Shown here piece by piece: positions 33,570-44,868 of a stretch of DNA of 64,000 nucleotides; position 1 is the first letter of the stretch; each line of letters starts with the position of its first letter. Below the pieces are notes generated by a model. The model was not told where the DNA came from, made no database searches, and worked only from the letters and a program-made list of their open reading frames with translations. The translations under genes and the position numbers were made by a program. Source of the DNA: Sorghum bicolor (taxonomy: Eukaryota; Streptophyta; Magnoliopsida; Poales; Poaceae). The stretch lies in NCBI RefSeq assembly GCF_000003195.3, contig NC_012876.2, positions 57,840,407-57,904,406 on the forward strand, in the 5' to 3' direction.

Positions 33570-34603
33570 CTAAACATAGCCAATCCCCACAATGTCACAC
33601 GGGTTGTCATCTCCCATACGCACAACATCTCCTTTCTGCACAGGCTTATAGGAACTAAACCAATTTCTGTTAGTGCAGATATGAAATGAATATACAGAAT
33701 CAAGTATCCATTCTTCATGACCAGTAACACAACCAGCTAAAACTACCAAACAATCTCCACAATCAAAATTTTCAGCACCAGAAACAATAGAAGCATTACC
33801 ATCAGGATTGCCTTTTCTCTTTTCCTTATTCTGAAGTTTCTTACAATCCTCAATAAAATGGTTTTTCTTCTTGCAATACTTACAAAACATCTTAGGCGGC
33901 TTGGACTATGAACGGCCTCTTCCATCGTAGCTCTTGTCACGACTGTTGCTGTTATTATTGGAGGATCTATGCTCAAATCTGCCTCTCACATACGACGCTT
34001 CGCCCTTGGAGGATGACAAACCGTCAGACTGCACCATGTCTTTCATCTTCTCCCTGGATTGGAGTGCCTCATAAACTTCCGCAAGGGTTAGTTCATCACG
34101 GCTCAAAAGTATGGTGTCACGGAAATTAGCATACGAATTTGGCAGTGAACATAACAGTAAAAGACCTAAGTCCTCATCATCATACTTCACCTCCATCGAC
34201 ACTAGGTCAGCCATGATCTCCTTGAATACAGATAAGTGGCTCATCACAGAGTCCCCTCCTTCATCTTGAGAGTGAACAACTTCATCTTCATATGCATCTT
34301 ACTGGTTAGATCCTTGGACATACAAATCGATTCCAGTTTCAACCAGAGTTCTGCAGTGCTCTTTTCCTGCAACACCTCTTGCAAAATATCATTACAGAGA
34401 TGAAGCTGAATTAAAGACATGGCCTTACGATCCCTGTGCTTCTCCTCAGGAGTCCAAGCATCCTTTGACTCCTTCCCGAACCCTTCCAGCGCCTCATCAT
34501 AATCATCTTTCTGCGCTAGAATAGCCCGCATCTTGACTTGCCATAGCGAGAACCTCGTCTTGTAATCCAGAAACGGTAGATCGAACTTCATCGATGTCGT
34601 CAT
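33570..34603 (-). pseudogene. First copia gag and start of protease, frameshifted
   Basis: Gag starts at 34603 after the primer site and is broken near 34245 by a frameshift and near 33905 by a stop. It ends with the CCHC-type knuckle CKYCKKKNHFIEDC. The protease follows with WILDSVYSFHIC, where the usual D-S-G/A catalytic triad reads DSV. The sequence is about the same as the second gag at 29424-30164, showing the duplication. Confidence 0.85.
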
Positions 34604-34639
34604 GGAAACCTAATCTGCAACCACAACTCCGGTACCACT

Positions 34640-34921
34640 TGTTGAGAATAATGGTGGATAAACGATGAAGAACACAAGATCAAAACACAGCGGAGACATA
34701 AGATTTAACATGAAAAACTCATCCAATGCAAAGGGGAAAAATCACGGGCGCCAGCCAGCAAACACTCCTCACTATTATCAAGAGTTGGGTTACAACGTCG
34801 TGCGGTGGCTTACAAGATCATATCTTCGCTTCGGCCTAAGCCTCCGGCGACGGGCCTCCGCTTCGCTCCGTTAGAAGTTGGCCTTCTATAATGTGCAACT
34901 GAATTTAGAACATATTCAACA
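34640..34921 (-). repeat. 5' LTR of the copia composite
   Basis: 282 bp, TGTTGAATATG...AATAATTCTCAACA-type ends on the minus strand. A primer-like TGGTACCGGAG follows (plus 34628-34638). Confidence 0.85.
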
Positions 34922-35139
34922 AATATTTAGATTATTGTTTATCAGTTTTGGTACGAGTGACAGGTCCTACAAGGACCATTTTATGGGACAGAGGGACCAT
35001 ATAGCCACATGCACCTTAATAGAAAACTCACCACTGCACTAACCTTTTCACTTGAAAACATGCACGTACATACTCCGTGCACTACTTTTCTTTGAATCGA
35101 GGATGCAACCAGCTAGTATATTTCAAGTGGCCGTACTTA

Positions 35140-35540
35140 GATCTTGTTTAGTTCATGAAAAAAAGTTTTTAGATACTGTAGCACATTTATAACTATATCA
35201 ATTAGTTTTTAATTATGAACTAATTAGTCTTAAAATATTTATCTCGTAAAACAGTGGTGAATCTAGAACAAACTAGAGGAAGGTGTATGTACCTTGTGGG
35301 TGCATAAACCTGTCTCATGGGGATGCATATATAGTGAAATCTTAACTAATTTCACTGTTTTTCTATTGTTTGGGGGTGCATTTGCACCCACTGCTTTATA
35401 ACTTAGCTTCGCCCCTGTCATAAAATATATATAAGCTATGCAATTAGTTATTTTTTAATCTATATTTAATACTTCGTATATATGTTAAACATTCGATGTG
35501 ATGGGATAAAAAGTTTTTTAAGGTGGAAACTAAATAGGAC
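35140..35540. mobile_element. Tourist-like MITE interrupted by a hAT-like MITE
   Basis: The outer element has the GATCTTGTTTAGTTC start and GGAAACTAAATAGGAC end plus the family interior. It is split at 35252-35417 by the nested element described next. Confidence 0.75.
35252..35417. mobile_element. hAT-like MITE nested in the Tourist MITE
   Basis: The ends CAGTGGTGAATCTAG and, inverted, CAGGGGCGAAGCTAA form terminal repeats. Flanking 8-mers TCGTAAAA (35244-35251) and TCATAAAA (35418-35425) match at 7 of 8 bases, as expected for hAT. The interior repeats GGGTGCAT/ATGCACCC motifs. Confidence 0.7.
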
Positions 35541-36109
35541 GTTAGTAGGCTTGCGGCACTCTTTCGGAGACAATTTTGAATGCCCGAATGACCTTTTTTT
35601 TCCATGGGACAGAGGGCAATACGCACGAAAACAAATACGTTCACGTGAGCAGCTCGAGCCTGGTTGAACACTACGAGAAAACTGACGAACATAGGTACAG
35701 TGAATTCGCGATTTATCTAGCTGCGCTGCATGTGCACTGGGCCCAAGCTCCACTGATTCGATTCGAGCATCTTTGGTCACAGCCCCACTTCAGTCCTTCA
35801 CCAATTAGTTTGAATGAAAGCCGGTAATTTTTTTTAAAACAAACTTCAGATCGTGAGCGCGCGGTTCAAAAAAAAAGAAGTCAGATCGTGAGCGATACCC
35901 GTTCTTTATTACCAAGTGCCGGTACCCGAACATGGCAACTAGGAGTAGAGACCTTCTCTATACTTCATCAAGCCTGCAAAACGCAAACGAGACAGAGAAA
36001 GAATCTTGCACTTCTCTCTACTCTACTTTACTCTACTCTACTCTACTCCAAGCGGCAGTGCCACACCATTACCATACATGGGTTGCACGGAGAAGGCATA
36101 GAGAGGTCG
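35541..36109. other. Upstream region of the NLR gene
   Basis: No separate gene is seen. A CTCTA-type pentamer repeat (36016-36048) lies about 60 bp before the NLR ATG, probably in its promoter or leader. Confidence 0.5.
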
Positions 36110-39100
36110 ATGGAGGTGGTGAGCGCTTCCCATGGCGTGTTGGGTCCCTTGCTGGGGAAGCTCACGGCTTTGCTCGCCAATGAGTGTACCCGTCTCAAAA
36201 GCGTTCGCCGCGAGATTCGCTCGCTCAGATCAGAGCTGACCAGCATGCAAGCGGCGGTTCAGAAATACTCCATGTTGCAAGATCCCGATGTTCAGGCGAA
36301 AGCGTGGATATCATTGGTGAGGGAGCTTGCCTATGACACTGAGGATGTCATCGACAAGTTCATCCACCAGCTCGGTGATGGTGGCCACCAGAGTCAGAGT
36401 GGCTTCAAGGAGTTCTTCCGCAAGACTATTCGTGGTTTCAAGACGCTTGGGTCTCGCCATGGAATTGCTAGCCAAATCGATGACTTGAAGGTACGTGTTA
36501 AGGAGGTGAAAGAGCTCAAGAATAGTTACAAGTTGGATGATACTGCTCGTAGCACATATGAGCATTCAGCAGTGGATCCCCGGCTGTCTGCTCTTTTTGT
36601 TGAGGAGACACACCTTGTTGGTATTGATGGTCCGAGAGATGATCTCATCAATTGGTTGACGGAAGAAGAAAATAGCTCAGCCAAGCATCGTAGGGTGCTG
36701 TCTATTGTTGGGTTCGGTGGGCTGGGAAAGACGACATTGGCAAAAGAGGTCAGTCACAAGATCCAAGGCATTTCGATTGTCATGCTTTTGTCTCTGTCTC
36801 GCAACAGCCGAATGTTAAGAAAATTATGAAGGATGTGATCTCTCAAGTGCCTTGCAAAAAGGATTTTACAGAAGATATCGACACCTGGGATGAAAAGAAA
36901 TTTATTGGGAAGCTTAGAGAACTGTTACAAGATAAGAGGTAATTTCATGCCCCCTTTTTTTAGAAAAGAAGAATTTATTAGTTTTGCTCTTTTTAGTGTT
37001 CAAAAAAATTAAATATACCACAGATCTTGTAAATATGAGAATAATAGAATAGTTGTCTAAGTGGAATATATTTTTTTGTAATAGACAAACTTATCTGTTG
37101 ACTTAATATTTCCTAATACAGTAGTTATGCTAAGGTCTTGTTTACTTCCATCCAAAACCCAAAAATTTTCAAGATTCTCCGTCATATCGAATCTTTAGAC
37201 GCATGCATGGAGTATTAAATATAGACGAAAATAAAAGCTAATTGCACAGTTTGGTCGAAATTTACGAGACGAATCTTTTGAGCCTAGTTAGTCCATGTTG
37301 AATTTATTTTATCATGTTCTTCAAATTCTATATTTTTTCATGTATGGCACTTGAATTACTTAGCATGGTGTAGGAGTCTCATGGTATGTCTGTATTTTTT
37401 TTTTCTACTTAAACTCCTTCCCATAATTGGTTAACAATATTTATTTATTTCTATCAGGTACCTCATCATTATTGATGATATATGGTCTATACTGGCATGG
37501 GACGCTATTAAATATGCTTTCCCAGAGAATAATTTTTCTAGCAGAATTATAGCAACTACACGCATCGTTGATGTAGCAAGGTCATGTTGTCTCGGTGGTA
37601 ATGATCGCATGTATGAGATGGAAGCTCTAAGTGATCTTCACTCGAAAAAATTATTTTTCAAGAGAACATTTGGATCTGAAGACTGTTGCCCGGATGTGCT
37701 AAAAGAAGTATCAAATGAAATATTGAAAAAATGTGGAGGCCTGCCATTGGCAATCATCAGCATTTCAAGTTTATTGGCACACAAACCGTTCAAAGACGAG
37801 TGGGAGAAGGTCAGAAGGTCAATTGGTTCTGCATTGGACAAAAATAGAAGCTTGGAGGGCATGAATAGCATCCTGTGCCTTAGCTACAATGATCTTCCAA
37901 CTAATCTGAAGACCTGCTTATTATATCTAAGTATATTTCCTGAGGATTATGTGATTGAGAGAGAGAGATTGGTGAGACGATGGATAGCAGAAGGCTTTAT
38001 CTGTGAAGAGCGTGGACTGAGCAAACAAGAGGTCGCCGAGAACAACTTCTATGAGCTAATCAACAAAAGCATGGTCCAACCAGTGGACGTTGGCTATGAT
38101 GGTAAGGCTCGTGCATGTCAAGTTCATGACATGATGCTTGAGCTCATCATTTCAAAATCAATTGAAGATAATTTCATCAGTTTGGTGGGCCACGGGCAAA
38201 CTGATTTGGTAAATCGCGATGGTCCTATTCGTCGACTATCAGTCCAACACATTGATCGGGAGCTTATTTCTGTATTGGAAAATCAAGATCTAAGCCATGT
38301 CCGATCTCTGACAGTAATAACATCAAGCTGCATCAAACACTTGTTTGCTAAGTTTGAAACTTTACGTGTACTGGATTTTGAAGATTGTGATAATCTGCAA
38401 GAGTATGATATGAATGGTATAGATAAACTATTCCAGCTAAAGTACTTGAACCTTAGGAATACTTATATATCGGAGCTACCCTCAGGAATTGTGAGGCTTT
38501 ATGATCTAGAGACACTAGATCTTAGAGATAATTTTATAGAAGAGTTGCCATCCAGAATTGTTCAGCTCACTAAACTACAATATCTACTCGTAAGAAGAGG
38601 ACGATATCGTTCTAATCGTACAAAGATACCAGATGGGATTGCAAATATGAATAACCTGAGGGTTATCACAGGCTTCAATATTACCAACAGTTCATTAGGT
38701 GCAGTGGAGGAGCTCGGGAACCTGACCAATTTGGCTATGCTGCATCTACAGCTGGACGGTAGTGGATCTGAGAAATACAAGAGGCATGAAGAGATGTTAC
38801 TCTCCTCACTATGCAAGCTTGGCAGCTACAAACTCCAGTCTTTATGGATAGTTTCTCATGATTCAACACCCCTCCAGTTTTTAGATTCTTGGTCCCCTCT
38901 GCCATCTTGCCTCCAGAGATTTCGTATGACCACCAGCTACTATCTACCAAAGATGCCAAAGTGGATCGCACCAGCACTCGCCAGTCTTGCATACCTAAAC
39001 ATTAATTTAGTTAAAGCTACGGAGGAGAATCTGCGCATACTTGGAGAGATGCCTGCCTTAATTTCTCTGCTGCTAACTTTTCGCACAAACCAGGAAGAAA

Positions 39101-39483
39101 GACGTCACATCAGAGGCCATGGTTTCCCATGTTTGAAGGAACTCTACATTGCAGCAAACCTGCTGTTTGAGGAAGGGGCACTGCCAAAGCTTGAGAAGCT
39201 TGACCTGCCGTTCGTAGTTCCATGGGCAAAATCCTATGGTTTCTACTTAGGCATTGGCCACCTCCCATGCCTGAAACATGCTACAATCTATCTTCGTAAC
39301 GATGGTGATGCCTCGTCTTCAGGAAACAGGGCCACAGCAGCTGCCATAAGGAATGAAGCAAATCCCCACTCCAATCATCCGAGGTTAATTATCTTTGGAG
39401 AAATAAAAGAGAACGAGGAAGACAGTGACACCAATGAGGAAGAGTTTGAGAAGGAGAATGACACCAACGAGGAAGAGAGCTAG
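36110..39483 (+). pseudogene. CC-NB-ARC-LRR (NLR) disease-resistance-type gene with a 1-nt frameshift
   Basis: NLRs are cytosolic immune receptors. Exon 1 is 36110-36938 and exon 2 is 37458-39483, joined by GT...AG within the codon before YLIIIDDIW. The order is an Rx-type coiled coil with TEDVIDKF near residue 77, the P-loop GFGGLGKTT near residue 200, kinase-2 LIIIDDIW, the RNBS-B-like SRIIATTR, GGLPLA (37735), the MHD-type VHDMM (38120), then leucine-rich repeats (about 38290-39290) and an acidic tail (39406-39480). After KIQG, near 36768, one base is missing; reading resumes one frame over with FDCHAFVSVS. Adding one base makes the total 2,856 nt, or 951 residues, the usual NLR length. 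A 59-nt GT...AG stretch (36749-36807) spans the lesion; its removal would keep frame at the cost of 20 residues. Everything else looks intact. Confidence 0.88.
37134..37300. mobile_element. Truncated Tourist-like MITE in the NLR intron
   Basis: It begins GGTCTTGTTTACTTCC and carries the family interior (CATATCGAATCTTTAGACGC; TTAAATATAGACGAAAATAA). It lacks the right terminus. It lies wholly within the intron 36939-37457. Confidence 0.75.
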
Positions 39484-40390
39484 ACACTGCGAAAATGTCA
39501 TCATCGCGACATTTCATTACCTATGCAAGAGGTATCAGTCATGATTTCCTATTTAAAAATCAGTCCGTTGCTTTCTGTACTAAATACGGAATACATTTAT
39601 ATTCTTCATCTCTAGTACGTACGTAACACATTTCTCGTGGCCTCATGTCCTGCTATTTTGGCTTGTTTGTTTAATCAGGGGAACAGCCATAAAACACGAG
39701 TGCGGGATGGCGCTCTGCTTGATTCATTGAATGTGAACCTGAATCTGCCATTCGTTTCACCTTTACCTTCCAGATGGGAATGCAAGTGTGTTGTGTGAGT
39801 CCAAATAAAGTGTAACCATATCTTAGAAGAAGCGGCCTTGGTTGCTTTGCTTTATGGACTATATGGTACCATCCAGTTTTTCTGGGAGTCTTGTATCAGA
39901 TTATCTTTGATTGGTCACTATTGTTAAGAACCAAACTCACCTCTAGGTGAAGTTTCGTTGTTGTGTATTTGAACTATTTGTGTGTAACTTAATTTGATGA
40001 ACCATGGATTGAGTGACATATGCTGGAAGTTTGCTGTCAGGTTTCAGAGATGTATAGTAAGGTTTTCTCCCTGCTATACTCTGAAGTGCTCTAGCGTTGT
40101 TCAGAGATGTATAAGTATACTGCATCTAATCAGCGTGGTGCATTTGGCTGTAATCCTCGCCGACTGGCCGGTTGCTCTGTGCTCCTGCTGATATACGTAT
40201 TAATTAACGAGTCGGCCATCGATCACCTTGATCGATCGCTGTTTGTACTACCAAACACGCGGGCCTGTTCTGATTGCCTTGGACTGGGGTTGAGGGCAGA
40301 ACCAGTACGGCACCACAACTGCAGTGCAGTGCACGGTTCAGCAGCCGACGCCGACGAGGTCCAACCGTCGCTCCGTTTTCCATAAACAAA
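39484..40390. other. 3' flank of the NLR gene
   Basis: A candidate poly(A) signal AATAAA is at 39804-39809, about 320 nt after the stop. No further coding region is supported. Confidence 0.45.
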
Positions 40391-40633
40391 GGCCTTGTTT
40401 AGTTCCAAAATTTTTTACAAAATGTGAATAGTACCAATTTCGTTTGTATTTGACAAATATTGTCCAATCATGAACTAACTAGGCTCAAAAGATTCGTCTC
40501 GTCAATTTCGACCAAACTGTGTAATTAGTTTTTATTTTCGTCCATATTTAATACTCCATGCATACATCTAAAGATTCGATGTGATAGGGAATCTGAAAAA
40601 TTATGTAAAATTTTTTGGAAACTAAACAAGGCC
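40391..40633. mobile_element. Tourist-like MITE, 243 bp
   Basis: It starts GGCCTTGTTTAGTTCC and ends GGAAACTAAACAAGGCC, with the typical interior (ACAAATATTGTCCAATCATG; ATTCGTCTCGTCAA). Both termini are intact. Confidence 0.85.
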
Positions 40634-40917
40634 AAAATGAAATAAAATACTTGCAGCCCTGCCCTGTCATTGGTCGTACTCCAGTTACTGTGCACAGTGG
40701 GCCATTACAGAGGTGGGTGGGCTAGAGAGACCTGCAACGGGTCGAGGGATTGGGCCACACTAGGCTCTCGATCGACGGACGGCCCAAAGGTTTCGCCACC
40801 GGACTGAACCGGAACTCGTGGTGTACTCTCCTACACAACTTGCGGGGCTTGGTGGGTCGTGCAGACAGCAGGTGTCCACGTAAGCACCGCGGGCGCGAGC
40901 CTCCCATCCGACGACTG

Positions 40918-41156
40918 TGTTAAGAATATTCTTAATATTCTTTGTGATCAATTAGTGGATAATTAGCAACTGCTAATGACGGTTCTTCCTTCCACTCACC
41001 CGATCGTGGAAGGGGGCATCGTGGGAGCGGGGCCTTCCACTCGCCCCTGGAAACTGCCCCATCGAGGACTTGTATATATATACATTCACTGTTCATCAAT
41101 AAAGATATCGGTTCACTTTTACTTTCTACTGTTCCTATTACATATCCACTGTAACA
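40918..41156 (+). repeat. 5' LTR of the young copia element
   Basis: It starts TGTTAAGAATATTCTTAATA, itself a short palindrome, and ends CACTGTAACA. A TATATATATA run near 41070 is a likely TATA region. Confidence 0.95.
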
Positions 41157-43578
41157 GCGCTCTACACTGAGAAGAGAAGGCCAGGAGCAGTTCACCAGGC
41201 GCCGGAGCCGTCCGTGTTTCCGGCGATCACCGGAGTTGGAAAGCGAAACAAGGTACAATGCCTCCACGGCCGTACGTACCGTCTGCACAACTCGTTCTTC
41301 GCCTCGTCTTCATGATCTACTACCGCGCCTGCCGCATCGGGGTGCCGTTCGACAACGAGCACATCCGGGACTCCCTCCTCAACGCACTGCGGAATCTCCT
41401 CGGAGAGAGCCGCGGTGCTGGTGCTCCGGTGGAGGCCGGACGTCGTCGTCGTCGACGCGGGCGTCGTGCTTCCGCTCCAGTGGCACCGGTTGACCCAGTG
41501 ATGGGTTTGCCGGCGAACTGGAGTCCTGGACAGGGGGAGGCGTCCGTCCAGCACCTCCCCTGGTGCCTGTTCCAGGGCACGGCGCCGGGACCGTCCTCCT
41601 GGGTGCCAGTGGCGCTCGCCGCCATGAACCCGGAGGCCGGTCCATCTCTTCGGCCGCACCGCCTGGCTTCACCGACACCATGGCAGCGCCATCGTCTTCG
41701 GCTGCGGCTCCTTCCGCGAACGAGGCGGCTACTGCAGCCGGTTCCCCGTTGGCGAACGGAACCTTGCCGAACGGATCGGCAACTCCTCGGCCGCTCGCGA
41801 CTATCGCAGCGCGCCGGGCTGCACCTCCGCTCCGCCTCTTCTCCAGGGATGCCGGCGACGTCGTCGATCCGGCATTGCAGGCCCCACCACCACCGCAACC
41901 AACCACCCCTCCGGCTGTCAACATCGCCGACGCGGCCGGGAGCCCCACATCCGTCGTACCTGGATCTCGGTGCCGCACGGCCCGTCCGCGCGCGCGCAGG
42001 CAAGCCCTCGCGCGAACGGCCGCGTCCGGGCACTCGAGAACGGGCACGCCAGCCCAGGCATGCACGGCGGTGTTTGCGCCTCTTCCTCTCCGGAGGGGCG
42101 CGCCCCTCCTTCTGCTTGAAGTCGCCCCCGAGAGGGAAGGGGAGCCCCTGGCCACCGGCTTGGTCCATGGCGGCTGGGTCTTGGGGCTGGAGGCTGCGCC
42201 CTTCCTAGTCCGCGCCAGTGCTAGCCACTGGACGCATGGGCGCGACGGCGGACGGCATGGCATCGGGCGGTGGCAGCAGAGGGCGGCGGCGGACGCACTC
42301 GGCCGCGGGCGCGGGCGGCGTCGGGCGCTCGCGGCAGCAAGCGCTTGCAGCAGCGAGTGGTCGACGGCGGCATCGGGCGCCGACGGCAGCAACTGGCGGC
42401 GGCGGCGGGAGCCCCTGGCGGCGGCGGCGGCTGGCTGAGTGGTGGCGGTTAGGGTTGAAACCCTAACCGCCCACTACTTATACGGGCCAGGGGGCACACA
42501 AGGGGGGGAGTGGCGCACCTGGGCCACTTCGGCAGCCCAGGCCCAGGTTGCGGCCTGCTCTCCTCCGCCGGCTGGCATGGGCCAGGAAACCGCCGTGGGC
42601 TGGGCCTCCCCACCACAGGCTGCTGCTGCTGTGCTGCGTGGCTGGGCTTGAAGCCAAGTTATCTTTTAATTGTTTTTAAATTTCCAGCAGTCTAGTACTT
42701 AATCCTTGTGTTAGATTATGTTTAGTTACTGCTGATCATCAGTATTAGTGTCTATATTTCAGTTTAATTAGACCTCTGATGTTTTATGTATTTGTACAAA
42801 TGTGTTTGTTTACATTGTACTTATGCCAGATCGGATTCTAATAGAATGCTAGTATGTTTGTGTTATTCCATGATCACTCTCATACTTGTTGTGTCATTAC
42901 GATAATTATATCACATATTTTATATCCCTGTTATTTTATTCATTAGTTTATTACTGATGAATTACAACAATTAATTTATGCATAGCTTAATTATTTATTT
43001 TGGGGAGAATATCTTTAAATATTCAAGGCATTGGCTATGACTCAAATTTTCTGCCGATCATTTAATCTAGAGACAGTGCCTAAGATAGTGAGTTTATTCA
43101 CATTTTTCAAAAAGGTCTACATCAAGTCTTTTTGACTAGATGATTACCTATTGAATACATACCCCAAAATAAAGGATTAGACCTAGATCATTTATGGCTT
43201 ACACTATTGCAGTGATTACCATGTTTTAATCATTAATTTGTTTATCTATGGTGTAGTAGAGTTCTTAGCATTGGCTGCGCTTAATTCAATATTTGGATTA
43301 TTCGGCCCAGAGACCGTGCTAAGACAGCAAATTATTTGCCTACTATTAGGATCTACTCTATGTCTTATGACATTTGAGATTATCTAACCATATATATACA
43401 AATTTTTGAGAGTTGTCTTGAATATTATATGATCTTTGTCTACTTAAGCGATATCTTAAATCAAGATGAGCTATGTTATTTAAATTAACTTGCATTGTTA
43501 TTACAACATTTTTTCTTACCATTATGATTGTAATTTACTTTGAGTAAATTTATTAAATCAAATGGTATTACTTTGTAG
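41157..43578 (+). other. Long leader of the young copia element with GC-rich block
   Basis: 41160-42650 is strongly GC-rich with long overlapping open frames on both strands (for example 41258-42208 plus and 41379-42392 minus). None has a recognised domain. 42660-43578 is AT-rich. A donor-like AAG|GTACAA is at about 41251, and an acceptor-like TTACTTTGTAG ends at 43578, three bases before the gag ATG. The whole block could be an intron, or the GC-rich part could be captured host DNA. A diverged direct repeat (GCATTGGCT ... GAGAC.GTGC) occurs near 43030-43100 and 43270-43340. Confidence 0.5.
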
Positions 43579-43581
43579 GCT

Positions 43582-44626
43582 ATGGCCATGGCTAAAGAGT
43601 TCGATGAACTTGCTTTAGATGGTCACAATTATCCTACTTGGGCATCGGATATCAAAATTAACTTTGCATCCCGTGGACTTTTGGCACACATAAATGAACC
43701 TATTGAAGGGGTAGTGCTAGATGAGCAAAAGAAGTACGGGGCCTTAATGTTATTAAGGTTCTATATTCATAAGGATCTCAAACAAGAGTACCTTATGGAG
43801 GAAAATCCTCGCACATTATGGCTTGCTCTTAAAGAGCGTTATGATCAGCAAAAGGAACTCATATGGCCTGAGGCCAATCATGAGTGGAATCATTTACGTC
43901 TGCAGGACTTTAAGTCCGTTGCTGATTACAATCATGTTGTTCATAAGATTTGCTCTAAGTTGAAATTTTGTGATAAAGAGCCAACGGATGCTGATAAGAT
44001 AGAGAAAACTCTATCTACCATGCTACCCGCTGACCGAGTCTTACAACAGCAGTATCGGGCTAGTAATTACACTGTTTATTCTCAACTTATTCATACATTA
44101 ACCCAGGCTGAGAAACATGATGAGCTTCTTATGAAGAATCACCATAAGCGCCCAGTTGGGGCAACACCTCTGCCTGAGGTCCATAATGTTCAGAATAATG
44201 TTAAGAATAAAAAGTTCAAAGGATCTACTTCTGGAGGTCCTAAGAACAAGCCCGAGAAGCGAAAATTCAACAAAAAGCAAAAGCCAAATGCTAAAAATAA
44301 GCAAAAAGGTGAGGGCAAGTCCAAGAATGACAATAAATGTCATAGGTGTGGGACTTACTCTCATTTTGCTAAGGATTGCCGTACTCCTAAGCACTTGGTT
44401 GCACTTTACCAAAAAGTCCTTAAAGGAAGCAAAGAAAGGCAAAGCAAAAGAACCAGGAATTGAAGCACACTTCAATCTTGCTTTTGAGGCCACAAAGGAA
44501 GTGGGTTGTTCAAGCAAGGCTATTATGGAAGCAAAGAACAACAATGCTCACCAAGTTGAGAACCTTCCAAGGGATGACATGATCATGGAGTTCACCTCCA
44601 ATGACATGTTTGGAGATTTCAATTAA
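43582..44626 (+). CDS. gag of the young copia element
   Basis: Gag forms the virus-like particle that packages element RNA. The frame opens at ATG 43582 (MAMAKEFDELALDGHNYPTW), has a UBN2-type gag core (TLWLALKERYDQQ; YNHVVHKICSKL; LIHTLTQAEK) and a basic Lys-rich stretch. The zinc knuckle CHRCGTYSHFAKDC is near 44338-44380. This frame stops at 44463. A neighbouring frame continues coherently from about 44420 (KSLKEAKKGKAKEP) to a stop at 44626, which suggests loss of one A in the CAAAAAG run near 44411, or ribosomal slippage there. The acceptor-like TTTGTAG just upstream of the ATG may indicate that gag is made from a spliced RNA. Confidence 0.85.
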
Positions 44627-44868
44627 AGTCTCGATCCATAGTTGATATCTATCTAATTATTTTATTAGAGATGCAAGTGTGTTGTAATAAATTAAGTTGT
44701 ACAAACTCTATGTGACTTGAGTTGTGCAAACTTTTTTGTGAGATGAGTATTGTGACCTATATGTATTGTAATGTCATACTCTTATGTTGGTACTGTAATA
44801 AATTAAGTTGTGTATGTATTTCTATATGTTTTATAAGAATTTTTAATTGCATTCTTATTTCACTATAG
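44627..44868 (+). other. AT-rich spacer between gag and pol, possible intron
   Basis: The spacer contains a repeated TGTAATAAATTAAGTTGT motif (about 44685 and 44790). It ends in TTATTTCACTATAG directly before the pol ATG, a good 3' splice-site match. A donor is not clear. Confidence 0.45.

Larger units (their letters stand above)
29289..34921 (-). mobile_element. Degenerate Ty1/copia composite: LTR-internal-LTR-gag-LTR remnant
   Basis: Read on the minus strand: 5' LTR 34921-34640 (282 bp), primer site, gag and pol in fragments, LTR 30492-30213 (280 bp), a second primer site and gag (30164-29424), then an LTR 3' part (about 29410-29289). Outer flanks AATAT (34922-34926) and GATAT (29284-29288) match at 4 of 5 bases, so the outermost ends could be the original insertion ends. 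Integrase before RT and the gag type place it in the Tork/Tnt1-like part of Ty1/copia. Many stops and frameshifts and clearly diverged LTRs mark it as old. Confidence 0.85.

Noticed and set aside
41379..42392. 337-codon open frame on the minus strand of the copia leader
   Set aside because: Very high GC content keeps several frames open at once, and there is no recognised domain or splice pattern.
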